This document shows positions 1 through 7,798 of a DNA stretch of 64,000 bases, one piece after another; position 1 is the stretch's first letter, and every line of letters starts with the position of its first letter. Location of the stretch: positions 124,001-188,000 of the forward strand of contig NZ_ML769302.1 in the NCBI RefSeq assembly GCF_009720385.1. The letters are read 5' to 3'. The notes below the pieces were generated by a model. That model ran no database searches. It saw only the letters and a list, made by a program, of their open reading frames with translations, and was not told where the DNA came from. The DNA is from Catellatospora vulcania (GTDB lineage: Bacteria > Actinomycetota > Actinomycetes > Mycobacteriales > Micromonosporaceae). A program made the translations under genes and the position numbers.

Positions 1-341
1 GGCAGCCAGGCGGGCGCCAGGCCGACCGCGCTGAGGCGCTCGGCAGCGAACTGGACCATGGACTCGCGGGCGGACCCGATGGCGACCGTGGCCACCCGGG
101 CCGCGGCGACCCAGGGCGGGCCGGCGGGCGGGGCCGGGTCGAAGGCACGCTCCAGCCGGTCCAGGGTGCGCTGCTCGTGCCAGGAATCGCGGACCTGCTC
201 GGCCCGGGTGCGCATCTGCGTGACGACGTCATCCGCGCAGATCGCGGCGGCGATGGCGGCAGGCATACCGACCAGGGCCATCACTCCGAGAGTGAGCGGA
301 AGAGCGCTGTCGGTCGCCACATCAAACGACACTATGCCCAT
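1..341 (-). CDS. Hypothetical protein with N-terminal membrane segment, partial (C-terminus beyond window)
   Basis: Reading the minus strand from ATG at 341 gives an uninterrupted 113-codon frame that runs off the left edge, so the C-terminus is missing. It begins MGIVSFDVATDSALPLTLGV. Residues about 14-36 are hydrophobic and suggest one membrane segment; what follows is charged and probably helical, with an Arg/Glu-rich stretch and a Pro-rich turn. An AAAGGA ribosome site lies 4 nt before the ATG, which supports the start. The gene follows the RDD gene by 51 bases on the same strand and could be cotranscribed with it. I do not recognise a family. Confidence 0.6.
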   Translation of the reverse strand, partial: MGIVSFDVATDSALPLTLGVMALVGMPAAIAAAICADDVVTQMRTRAEQVRDSWHEQRTLDRLERAFDPAPPAGPPWVAAARVATVAIGSARESMVQFAAERLSAVGLAPAWL

Positions 342-392
342 CAGTCCTTTCACCGCCAGTCGATTGCCGTCACCGTCACGTGATCTACCAGG

Positions 393-845
393 TCAGCCGT
401 CGACAACGACGGTCCGGCACAGCTTGTCGGCCAGCGTCTGCCGCTTGGCGTCCCACAGCGGGAAGAGGAAGCCCAGGTAGCAGATGAGGGCATCGACGAG
501 GTGGGCCAGATCGCGCAGCAACGCCCGGGCCGCGCCGACCGGAGTGCCGGTGGCGTCGCCGACGAGCCTGATGGCCAGCAGCCGGCGTCCCCAGCTCCGT
601 CCGGTGTCCCCGGCCTGGACCCAGCGGTTGTAGCCGACGACCGCCAACCCGAGCAGCAGCACGCTCCAGTAGACCACGCCGCCACCGCTCGGCGCGCCCG
701 GCAGGACCTGCCCGGTCCGGGGATCGAGTGAGGGCACCACGACGTCAGGACCGTCCAGCACCTGTGCGGCGACGACGAACGCAGCGGCGACCAGCAGGTC
801 GATCAGCGCCGCGCCGACGCGCCTGATCCAGGATGCGTGGGTCAT
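393..845 (-). CDS. RDD family membrane protein
   Basis: A 150-residue protein with the RDD layout: an N-terminal segment with the Arg/Asp pair (SWIRRVGAALIDLLVAAAF), a second hydrophobic segment around residues 60-75, the GRSWGRRLLAIRLV motif, and a last membrane segment before WDAKRQTLADKL. RDD proteins are small integral membrane proteins of mostly unknown role; some take part in ion transport. GGAG lies 7 nt before the ATG at 845. It is 42 bases downstream of the isomerase-fold gene on the same strand, so it may be the distal part of that transcript. Confidence 0.85.
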   Translation of the reverse strand: MTHASWIRRVGAALIDLLVAAAFVVAAQVLDGPDVVVPSLDPRTGQVLPGAPSGGGVVYWSVLLLGLAVVGYNRWVQAGDTGRSWGRRLLAIRLVGDATGTPVGAARALLRDLAHLVDALICYLGFLFPLWDAKRQTLADKLCRTVVVDG

Positions 846-887
846 ACGGGGGCTCCGGGGGTGAGGGGCGGGCGGGACAGGCGAGGG

Positions 888-1628
888 CTACTGGGTTGCG
901 GTGCCCAGCAGCTCGCGTAGTTTCGCGACCAGGGCGGGGTCCCCGGTGGCGGTCACCGTGGCATCGTCGGCGCGGCGCCAGAGCCAGCGCAGCAGCGCAT
1001 CCGGGGTACCGGTGAGCTTGGCGGCGGCCGGTGCGTCGCCTTCGGTGACGGTGAGGGTGTCCGGTCCGATCGCGACCAGCCAGCGCCGCCCGCCCGCGGC
1101 CAGCGCGACCGCTCGGCCGTCGGTGCCGGCCAGGCCCTCGACGAAGTACTTGTGCCAGGCGGTAACGCTGTACTCCAGGAAGATGCGCAGCACCTCGTCG
1201 ATGCCGTCGAGGGCAAGGTCATCCGGCACGTCCACGGACGGGACCCCGGCCGCGAGCTCGGCGTCGATGCGGTGGATCACCGTCTCCTGGGCCATCCGGC
1301 GACGCCAGAAGCCGACCGTGGGGTCGGGCTCGTACCAGTTGCCGGCCGGTTCCTCGTCGGCCCGTGCGGCCAGCTCCCCGGTCAGCTCCCGGTATGCCCG
1401 GCGCAGCAGGGCCTGCGGCTCCTCCGCGGCGAGCTGCGGCGGCGGCCAGTCCTTCGGTTCCGCCCCGTCCCGGATGCAGGCGACCTTGTGCAGATAGACC
1501 CCGGCGACGTGGCGGTCCAGGTCGTCGACCGTCCAGCCGGGGCAGCTCGGCACCGGCCGGTCGAGGTTGCCGGAGCTGACCTCGACCAGCCGGGCGAAAT
1601 CCGTCTCGAGTGCGGCGTGGAAGTCCAT
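888..1628 (-). CDS. Maleylpyruvate isomerase family (mycothiol-dependent, DinB-like) protein
   Basis: About 246 residues with the fold of mycothiol-dependent maleylpyruvate isomerases: an N-terminal four-helix DinB-like domain with a metal-binding set (His near residue 40, then Glu115 and His119 in QETVIHRIDAE), followed by a C-terminal alpha/beta domain. These enzymes use mycothiol as thiol cofactor or transfer it; the substrate cannot be told here. The frame stays open to 1724, but that would overlap the MFS gene. I chose ATG 1628 (MDFHAALETD), which has GGA about 10 nt upstream; ATG 1637 is the alternative. It directly follows the MFS gene, so cotranscription is likely. Confidence 0.75.
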   Translation of the reverse strand: MDFHAALETDFARLVEVSSGNLDRPVPSCPGWTVDDLDRHVAGVYLHKVACIRDGAEPKDWPPPQLAAEEPQALLRRAYRELTGELAARADEEPAGNWYEPDPTVGFWRRRMAQETVIHRIDAELAAGVPSVDVPDDLALDGIDEVLRIFLEYSVTAWHKYFVEGLAGTDGRAVALAAGGRRWLVAIGPDTLTVTEGDAPAAAKLTGTPDALLRWLWRRADDATVTATGDPALVAKLRELLGTATQ

Positions 1629-1641
1629 GGGCCGCATTCCA

Positions 1642-2937
1642 TCACGCGGCAACGACACTCTCCGCGTGTACGACCCGCACCCGCGGCATGGGCCGGGCCT
1701 GGAAGGCCAGCCGGTCCCCGGCATGCCGCAGCTGCCAGACGAGCGCGGCCAGCGCCGCGAGCAGCGAGACCACGCCGCCGAGCCAGATGCTGGCCGCCGC
1801 GCCGAAGTTCTCCGCGATCCAGCTGATGACCATCGAGCCGATGGGCGCGGTGCCCAGGAAGATCAGCACGTACAGCGCCATCACCCGGCCCCGGAACGCG
1901 CCGTCGACGCCGAGCTGCACCCGCTGGTTCGCGGCCTGGCCCAGGAAGACCGTGCTGAACCCGGTCGGCACCAGCAGCAGCAGCACCAGCCATTTGGTGG
2001 GCGCGAACCCGACCGCGATGGCCAGCAGGCCGAACGCGACCGCGGCGGCCAGCAGCAGGTACACCGAGGGCCTGCCCTTGCGGGCGGTGCCCGCCAGCGC
2101 GCCGGCCAGCGAGCCGACCGCCAGCGCCGTGTTGAACAGGCCGAAGGTGGCGGCGCCGGTGGCGAACACCGTCTTGGCCAGCAGGGCGAGGGTGAGCTGG
2201 AAGTTGTAGCCGAACATGGCGATCACGAACATCATGACCATCGGCAGCAGCAGGTCGTGCCGGGTGCGCACGTAGCGCAGCCCGTCGACGACCTTGGCCT
2301 CGGCGCGCTCGTCGCGGGGCAGCAGCTCGGGGCGGTGCAGCTCGCTCGGGATCATCCGGGCCTGCATGAGCACCGGCGCGATCGCCATCACGGTGCTGAC
2401 CAGGAAGACCGGGCCGGTGCCCAGCCAGGCGATGGCGACGCCGGCCACCGCCGGGCCGGTGATGCGGGCGGTCTGGAAGGTGGCGGCGGACAGCGACAGG
2501 GCGTTGGGCAGCAGCGGCTTGCCGACCAGCTCCGACACGAACGCCTGGCGCACCGGCGTCTCGATGGCCTGGGCCACGCCGAGCAGGCCCGCGAAGATCA
2601 TGATGTGCCACAGCTCGATGACCCCGGTGGCGATCAGCACCGCCTGCATGATGGCCAGCACGGCCCACGCGCCGTTGGAGACCATCAGCAGGGTGCGCTT
2701 GTCGAAGCGGTCGGCCAGGGTGCCCGCGTACAGGGTGAGCAGCATGACGGGCACGAACTGCAGTGCGGTGACCAGTCCCAGCGCGGTCGGGGAGTCGTTG
2801 CTCAGCTCCAGGACCAGCCAGTCCTGGGCGACGTACATCATCCACACGCCGATCAGCTTGATCAGCTGACCGCCTGCGAAGAGCCGGTAGTTGCGAACCG
2901 TCAGGGAACGGAAGGTGGTGCTCAGTCTTGCCCGCAC
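1642..2937 (-). CDS. MFS transporter
   Basis: About 431 residues with roughly twelve hydrophobic segments and the cytoplasmic loop GTLADRFDKRTLL after TM2, typical of the actinobacterial MFS exporter branch with an enterobactin-exporter (EntS)-like profile. I set the start at GTG 2937 (VRARLSTTFRSLTVRNYRLF), which has AGGAGG 10 nt upstream; the frame continues to 3084, but the extra residues look non-coding. It lies downstream of a MarR regulator on the same strand and upstream of the isomerase-fold gene, an arrangement usual for regulated drug or metabolite efflux. Substrate unknown. Confidence 0.88.
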   Translation of the reverse strand: MRARLSTTFRSLTVRNYRLFAGGQLIKLIGVWMMYVAQDWLVLELSNDSPTALGLVTALQFVPVMLLTLYAGTLADRFDKRTLLMVSNGAWAVLAIMQAVLIATGVIELWHIMIFAGLLGVAQAIETPVRQAFVSELVGKPLLPNALSLSAATFQTARITGPAVAGVAIAWLGTGPVFLVSTVMAIAPVLMQARMIPSELHRPELLPRDERAEAKVVDGLRYVRTRHDLLLPMVMMFVIAMFGYNFQLTLALLAKTVFATGAATFGLFNTALAVGSLAGALAGTARKGRPSVYLLLAAAVAFGLLAIAVGFAPTKWLVLLLLVPTGFSTVFLGQAANQRVQLGVDGAFRGRVMALYVLIFLGTAPIGSMVISWIAENFGAAASIWLGGVVSLLAALAALVWQLRHAGDRLAFQARPMPRVRVVHAESVVAA

Positions 2938-3046
2938 GCGGAGTGCGCCTCCTCGGATAGCCTTGCCGCCGCTCACCGGCCGGGGTGTCCCGGTCGGATC
3001 GGACGGATCAGGCCTCCGCTTGCCCTGATCGCGAGATGTCCCGCGA

Positions 3047-3478
3047 TCAATCGCGCGCGAGCCGCTCCAGCAGTGCTGCGGCACGGGCCACCGTGTCGCG
3101 TTCCTGGGCGGTGAAACCCGCCAGTTTGCCGGCCAGCCATTCGTCGCGTACCCGCTGGTAGTCCTCCAGCACCGCGAGCCCCTGCTCGCTGGGCGACAGC
3201 AGAACCTGCCGCCCGTCGGTGGGGTGCGGGGTCCGGCTGATCAGACCGCGTTCTTCCAGCTTCGCCACGATCTTGGTCATCGTGGGCGGTTGCACCCGCT
3301 CCGCCTCGGACAGCTCGCGCGGGGTGAGCGCGCCGCCGATCCGCAGGCTGGTGAGGGCCGACAGCTGGGTCACGGTGAGATCGCCGACCGGGCGCTCCTG
3401 GCGCAGCCGACGGTTGAGCCGGGTGATGGCGTCGCGGAGCCGCTCGGTCAGCTCCTCGGGAGAAGCTTGCGTCACCAT
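3047..3478 (-). CDS. MarR family transcriptional regulator
   Basis: A 143-residue winged-helix regulator. The recognition region reads LTPRELSEAERVQPPTMTKI, followed by the wing with the conserved DGR (HPTDGRQVLL). The frame also opens at GTG 3496, but the palindrome at 3498-3518 abuts that codon and leaves no room for a ribosome site. ATG 3478 has CGGAG 9 nt upstream and is preferred. It is the first gene of the run MarR, MFS, isomerase-fold. Repression of this run through the adjacent palindrome, relieved by a small ligand, is the likely mode; that part is inference. Confidence 0.9.
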   Translation of the reverse strand: MVTQASPEELTERLRDAITRLNRRLRQERPVGDLTVTQLSALTSLRIGGALTPRELSEAERVQPPTMTKIVAKLEERGLISRTPHPTDGRQVLLSPSEQGLAVLEDYQRVRDEWLAGKLAGFTAQERDTVARAAALLERLARD

Positions 3479-3497
3479 CACCACCTGCTCCGTCACA

Positions 3498-3518
3498 CTT
3501 ATTAGCTTAGCTAATAAG
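3498..3518. promoter_or_regulatory. Perfect 21-bp palindrome, probable MarR operator
   Basis: Two perfect 10-bp arms (CTTATTAGCT and AGCTAATAAG) are separated by one T. The site is AT-rich in a GC-rich context and lies 20 bases before the MarR start. Possible minus-strand -10 boxes (TAAGCT) fall inside it, so a bound repressor would block the promoter. MarR dimers usually bind palindromes of this size. Confidence 0.75.
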
Positions 3519-3563
3519 CCTGGCTAACGATATCCTTTTACCGAGGTGAGAGCGGTCACGCTC

Positions 3564-5003
3564 TCAGAAAACCAGCTTCTCCAGCGCGCCCACGGCGAAA
3601 TAGAGCACGAAGAGCAGCGCCACGATCCACAGCAACGGGTGAACGTCGCGAAGCTTGCCCTTACTCGCCTTGATCAGGACATACGTGATCACGCCGGCGC
3701 CGATGCCGTTCGAGATCGAGTAGGTGAACGGCATGATCACGATGGTGAGGAACGCCGGGATGCCGATCTCGTAGTCGGTCCAGTCGATGTTGCGCACCGC
3801 GGTCATCATCAGGAAGCCGACGACCACCAGCGCCACCGAGGCCGCCTCGAACGGCACCACCGTGACCAGCGGCGCCAGGAACATCGCCAGCAGGAACAGG
3901 CCACCGGTGACGAGGTTGGCGAAACCGGTCCGGGCACCCTCGGCGACACCCGCCGCGCTCTCGATGTACGACGTGTTGCTCGACGTGCTCGCCGCGCCGC
4001 CCGCCGCCGCCGCGATCGAGTCGACCAGCAGGATCTCCTTGGTACGCGGGACCATGCCGTCCTCGGTCAGCATGCCGCCCTCCTGGGCGACGGCGACCAT
4101 GGTGCCCATCGTGTCGAAGAAGTCGGTCAGCAGCAGCGTGAACACGAACATCGCGCAGATGACCGGGCCGGCCGTCTTCCATCCGCCCAGCACGTTGAAG
4201 TTGCCGAGCAGCGACAGGTCCGGCACGCCGATCCACTTGTCCGGCACCACCGGCACGTTCAGCGCCCAGCCCGCCGGGGTGCCGGCCGGGCCGCCCATCG
4301 GGCCGACCTGAGCGATCGCCTCGACGATGATCGCCAGGATGGTGGAGCCGACGATGCCGATCAGGATGGCGCCCTTGACCTTGCGGGCTACCAGCACGAT
4401 CGTCACCAGCAGGCCGATCACGAAGACCAGACCCGGCCAGGTCACGATCTTGCCGCCGATGCCCAGGCCGATCGGCGGCGAACCCTGCCCGGTCGAGCGT
4501 ACGAAGCCCGCGTCGACGAAGCCGATGATGGTCAGGAACAGACCGATGCCGACGCCGATGGCCGTCTTCAGCTGCATCGGCACGCTGTGGAACACCGCCA
4601 CCCGCAGGTTCGTCAGCACCAGGATCGCGATGATCACACCTTCGATGACCACCAGACCCATCGCATCGGCCCAGGTCATCAGCGGCGCGATCTCGTACGC
4701 CACGAGGGCGTTGACGCCGAGGCCCGCCGCCAGCGCCAGGGGGAACCGGCCGACGACACCCATCAGGATCGTCAGCAGACCCGCCATCAGCGCCGTGGCC
4801 GCCGCCACCGCCGCCAGCGGAAGCGACACCCCGTCGATGTCCTTGCCGCCGCCGAGGATGAGGGGATTCAGCACCACGATGTAGGCCATCGTGAAGAAAG
4901 TGGCCAGGCCACCACGCACTTCGCGGGACATCGTCGACCCGCGGGCGGAGATCTCGAAGTAGCGGTCGACCCCGCCGACCACACCAGGACCAGCTGTGCT
5001 CAT
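3564..5003 (-). CDS. NCS2 family permease, AzgA-like purine (adenine/hypoxanthine/guanine) transporter
   Basis: About 479 residues and 12-14 membrane segments. AzgA-type marks include the start DRYFEISARGSTMSREVRGG, TFFTMAYIVVLNP, ALAAGLGVNALVAYE, LLTDFFDTMGTM and GGAASTSSNTSYIESAAG. These permeases are proton symporters for purine bases. ATG 5003 (MSTAGPG) is chosen; ATG 5012, just upstream with GGAA closer, is possible. It ends just outside the MarR operator and is divergent from the DUF3027 gene, with the intervening 130 bases carrying both promoters. Confidence 0.9.
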   Translation of the reverse strand: MSTAGPGVVGGVDRYFEISARGSTMSREVRGGLATFFTMAYIVVLNPLILGGGKDIDGVSLPLAAVAAATALMAGLLTILMGVVGRFPLALAAGLGVNALVAYEIAPLMTWADAMGLVVIEGVIIAILVLTNLRVAVFHSVPMQLKTAIGVGIGLFLTIIGFVDAGFVRSTGQGSPPIGLGIGGKIVTWPGLVFVIGLLVTIVLVARKVKGAILIGIVGSTILAIIVEAIAQVGPMGGPAGTPAGWALNVPVVPDKWIGVPDLSLLGNFNVLGGWKTAGPVICAMFVFTLLLTDFFDTMGTMVAVAQEGGMLTEDGMVPRTKEILLVDSIAAAAGGAASTSSNTSYIESAAGVAEGARTGFANLVTGGLFLLAMFLAPLVTVVPFEAASVALVVVGFLMMTAVRNIDWTDYEIGIPAFLTIVIMPFTYSISNGIGAGVITYVLIKASKGKLRDVHPLLWIVALLFVLYFAVGALEKLVF

Positions 5004-5133
5004 GGGGCGCATCGTTCCAGATCGAAGGCCGATTGTGTACCGACCCACGGAGATCGTCCGGCAACGACCCCATGCGTACGCCCTCGGCCTGGGCTGCCGG
5101 GTCACCGAAACTCCAAATCAGCGATGAGGAAGA

Positions 5134-5892
5134 ATGGCGAATGTGACCAGGACCGCCACCCGCGCCCCGAAAGTCGATCAAGCCTGCGCCGAGGCCGTGG
5201 ACATCGCACGTGCCGCGATCACCGAGGAAGCCGGGCACATCGGCGAGCATCTGAACGTGGTCGCCGAAGGCGACCGTGTGGTCACCCACTACTTCGCCTG
5301 CGACCTGCCGGGCTACCGAGGCTGGCAGTGGGCCGTCACGGTGACCCGCGCCCCGCGCAGCAAGCACGTCACCGTCTGCGAGACGGTGCTGTTGCCCGGC
5401 GGCGACGCGCTGCTCGCCCCCGGCTGGGTGCCCTGGCACGAGCGCCTGCACCCCGGTGACCTGGGCGTCGGCGATCTGCTGCCCACGCCCGAGGACGACG
5501 ACCGGCTCACCCCCGGCTACATGCTCGGCGGCGACCCCGAGGTCGACGAGGTCGCCTGGGAGCTCGGCCTGGGCCGCCCGCGCGTGCTGTCCCCGCTCGG
5601 CCGCGAGGAGGCCGCCCAGCGCTGGTACGACGGCGAGAACGGCCCCGACGCCCCGATCTCGCTGGCCGCGCCGCGCACGGCACGCTGCGTGTCCTGCGCG
5701 TTCTACGTGAAACTGGGCGGCTCGCTGGGCCGCATGTTCGGCGCCTGCGCCAACGTGTACGCCCCCGACGACGGCCGCATCGTCTCCCTGGACCACGGCT
5801 GCGGCGGCCACTCCGAAGTCCTCATCGACGAGACCGTCATCCCCGCCCCACCCACCATCTACGACGACGGCGACGTCGAGGACGTGGAGTAG
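5134..5892 (+). CDS. DUF3027 domain-containing protein
   Basis: A 252-residue protein matching the actinobacterial DUF3027 pattern: N-terminal helix with the GHIGEHLNVVAEGDRVVTHY motif, a beta-rich part with YRGWQWAVTVTR, the segment WVPWHERLHPGDLGVGDLLP, and a C-terminal Cys-rich part (CVSC, GACAN, HGCGGHSE) that could bind a metal. The family's function is unknown. A GAGGAAG ribosome site immediately precedes ATG 5134. It is divergent from the purine permease. Confidence 0.85.
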   Translation: MANVTRTATRAPKVDQACAEAVDIARAAITEEAGHIGEHLNVVAEGDRVVTHYFACDLPGYRGWQWAVTVTRAPRSKHVTVCETVLLPGGDALLAPGWVPWHERLHPGDLGVGDLLPTPEDDDRLTPGYMLGGDPEVDEVAWELGLGRPRVLSPLGREEAAQRWYDGENGPDAPISLAAPRTARCVSCAFYVKLGGSLGRMFGACANVYAPDDGRIVSLDHGCGGHSEVLIDETVIPAPPTIYDDGDVEDVE

Positions 5893-5917
5893 GGCTCACC
5901 GCCGCACGTCCGGCTTC

Positions 5918-5985
5918 CGATGGCTGCAGTTTCCCTGAAACTGCAGCCATCGGCGTCTCGGTAGCCGCAGTTTCCCCGAAACTGC
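5918..5985. repeat. Two adjacent related hairpins sharing the GCAGTTTC core
   Basis: The first hairpin has two perfect 16-bp arms (5918-5933 and 5937-5952) around a 3-base loop. The second has 8-bp arms (5967-5974 and 5978-5985), also with a 3-base loop. Both are built on GCAGTTTC/GAAACTGC. They lie in the 197-base gap after the DUF3027 gene and before the convergent mqnB. No T-tract follows, so they may be a dispersed palindromic repeat that also acts as a terminator. Confidence 0.8.
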
Positions 5986-6026
5986 CGTCCCGCCCGCGGC
6001 GCCCGGCCGGCGCCGGGCACGTCGGC

Positions 6027-6090
6027 GTGCGGGCCGGGGCGTGCGGGTGGAGGCGTGCGGGTGGAGGCGTGCGGGTGGAGGCGTGCGGGT
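6027..6090. repeat. 14-bp tandem repeat, about 4.5 copies
   Basis: Unit GTGCGGGTGGAGGC: one diverged copy (6027-6040), three identical copies (6041-6082) and a partial copy that runs into the stop codon of mqnB. A minisatellite at the 3' end of mqnB, probably variable in copy number by slippage. No coding role is evident. Confidence 0.9.
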
Positions 6091-6719
6091 CAGGGGCGGA
6101 GTGTGGCCAGGGCCGCGCCTGCGGTGGTGAGGGCGGCGAAGGCGTCGCCGATGCGCCAGGCGGCGCGGTCGCGGGGGCCGACGACGTTCGAGATCGTGCG
6201 GAGTTCGGCGAAGGGCAGGTTCGCGCCCTGGGCGGCGCAGGCCACGCCGTAGCCCTCCATCGCCTCGGCGACCGCGGCCGGGTGCCGGCGCAGCAGCTCG
6301 GCGGTGCCCTCAGCGGTGCCGGTGACGGTGGAGACGGTGAGCACCTCACCGGCGGCCGCGGCCGGCAGCGCCGCGCGCAGGGCGGCCAGCAGCGCGGCGT
6401 CCACCTCGGCGGTGGCGCTGCCGAAACCCAGCTCGTCCAGGCTCAGGAAGCCCTGCGGGGAGTCCGCGCCCAGGTCCGCGGCGACGGAGCGGGTGGCCAG
6501 CGCCGTCGCGCCCGGGTCCAGGCCGATGCCGCCGCCGATGCCCGCCGACACCACCGCCCGATACCGGTCCCCGGCCAGTGCGAGCAGCCGGGCCGTGCCC
6601 GCGGCGGCGGCGGCCGGGCCGACCCCGACCGGGGCCACGGCCACGTCCGCCCCGGACGGCAGCCCGCGGGCCAGCGCCTCGGCCTCGGCGGCGACCGCCG
6701 TCACGACCAGCAACGTCAC
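6090..6719 (-). CDS. mqnB: Futalosine hydrolase
   Basis: A 209-residue nucleoside-phosphorylase-fold protein: MTLLVVTAVAAEAEAL at the start, VVSAGIGGGIG in the middle, and EAMEGYGVACAA followed by LRTISNVVGPRD near the end, as in MTA/SAH nucleosidase relatives that cleave futalosine to dehypoxanthine-futalosine. This is a step of the futalosine route to menaquinone. mqnD lies 1.1 kb away on the other strand, which supports the assignment. The GTG start overlaps the stop of the upstream membrane-protein gene by 4 bases (GTGA), so translation is probably coupled. Confidence 0.88.
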   Translation of the reverse strand: MTLLVVTAVAAEAEALARGLPSGADVAVAPVGVGPAAAAAGTARLLALAGDRYRAVVSAGIGGGIGLDPGATALATRSVAADLGADSPQGFLSLDELGFGSATAEVDAALLAALRAALPAAAAGEVLTVSTVTGTAEGTAELLRRHPAAVAEAMEGYGVACAAQGANLPFAELRTISNVVGPRDRAAWRIGDAFAALTTAGAALATLRP

Positions 6720-7534
6720 TTCTTCTTCCCCTCATCGGCGGACGGGTCCAGCGACGACGGACGGTACACGTGGAAGCCGTCGGGGATGGTTCGCTGCTCC
6801 TGCTGGGGCAGCCGCTTCGTCGACGGCGCCGGTGGCACCGGCTTGACCGGGCCGGGGGCGGGGCCGCCCGGCGCGGGCAGGCGCAGCGCCAGCAGCGCGC
6901 CGACGGACAGGCAGAGCGCGGCCACCCACAGCGGCCAGCCCGCGACGAAGGCCCCGATGACCAGGCCGGTCAGCCCGGCGACCAGCCCGGCGATGGAGGC
7001 GTACTGCACGGCTCCCCAAAGCGCGCCGAACACGTGCGCACCAGGCGGCAGCAGCCGGCGCAGCAGGACCAGGTGCACCGCCCATTGCGGCAGGATCAGC
7101 GCGACCAGCGCCAGCAGCAGGTACGGGCCGTCGGACAGCCACTGCGCGGCGAGCAGCGTCGCGACGGCGCGGCCCACCAGCGACAGGCCGATCAGCGCCC
7201 GGCCCGTCGCGGGCGCGCCCGCGACCAGCAGCGCGGCGGGCACGGCGACCAACACCCCCACCCCGAACGCCAGGGTCAGCTCCAGCCGACCGGGCGCGCC
7301 GACCGCCCAGATCAGGCCCGCGAGCAGGGACAGGTCGGCGGCCACCACCACGGCGTGCAGGTCGTACAGGCGGGCGACGCCGGTGACGCCGCCCGAGCCC
7401 TGTACCCGTATCCGCAGGGCGGTGCGGGACAGCCAGCGGATACCGACCACTGATCTACTCACCGTGGCGATGAGCATCCGGATCATCCGGACCACGACGT
7501 CCGCGAACGTCTGGAGCGCGCGCAGCAGGGACAT
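6716..7534 (-). CDS. Multi-pass membrane protein of unknown function
   Basis: About 272 residues. It begins MSLLRALQTFADVVVRMIRM, then has six or more hydrophobic segments (for example residues 60-78, 84-104, 112-130, 138-160 and 170-215) and ends with a Pro-rich cytoplasmic-looking tail and a KKK terminus. AGGATAGG lies just before ATG 7534; the frame extends upstream to 7777, but that would cover the divergent gene. It overlaps mqnB by 4 bases, which suggests cotranscription, although a role in menaquinone synthesis is not shown by the sequence. Confidence 0.75.
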   Translation of the reverse strand: MSLLRALQTFADVVVRMIRMLIATVSRSVVGIRWLSRTALRIRVQGSGGVTGVARLYDLHAVVVAADLSLLAGLIWAVGAPGRLELTLAFGVGVLVAVPAALLVAGAPATGRALIGLSLVGRAVATLLAAQWLSDGPYLLLALVALILPQWAVHLVLLRRLLPPGAHVFGALWGAVQYASIAGLVAGLTGLVIGAFVAGWPLWVAALCLSVGALLALRLPAPGGPAPGPVKPVPPAPSTKRLPQQEQRTIPDGFHVYRPSSLDPSADEGKKK

Positions 7535-7555
7535 GGTGCCTATCCTGCCAGCGCG

Positions 7556-7561
7556 TACGCT
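7556..7561 (+). promoter_or_regulatory. -10 box (TACGCT) of a probable leaderless transcript
   Basis: TACGCT ends 6 bases before the GTG of the DUF2530 gene and there is no ribosome site between. In actinobacteria this spacing usually places the transcription start at the first base of the start codon. Confidence 0.5.
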
Positions 7562-7567
7562 GTTGGC

Positions 7568-7798
7568 GTGCCCTTGGAACCACCCAAACCGCTGGACCCC
7601 CCGACCGTCCCGTTCGCCCTTGGCGGCATGGCCGTGTTCGCGCTGGTCGGGCTCGTGTTGTTGTTCTTCCGCGACTGGCTGTCGGCCAACGGTCACTCCA
7701 GCTGGCTGTGGATCTGCGTCGCCGGTGTCGTCTGGGGCCTGCCCGGACTGGCCACCATGATCGTGCATGACCGGCACCGGAAGGCGCGCCGCTCATGA
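7568..7798 (+). CDS. DUF2530 domain-containing small membrane protein
   Basis: A 76-residue protein with two membrane helices (about residues 15-35 and 46-66), N-terminal PLEPPKPLDPP and a basic C-terminus (HDRHRKARRS), the usual form of DUF2530. It starts at GTG 7568, probably without a leader, and its stop overlaps the start of mqnD (ATGA), so the two are translationally coupled. Function unknown; its position suggests an accessory link to the menaquinone gene. Confidence 0.8.
   Translation: MPLEPPKPLDPPTVPFALGGMAVFALVGLVLLFFRDWLSANGHSSWLWICVAGVVWGLPGLATMIVHDRHRKARRS

Noticed and set aside
6027-6090. Possible CRISPR array
   Set aside because: Units are contiguous 14-mers without spacers and no cas gene is present.
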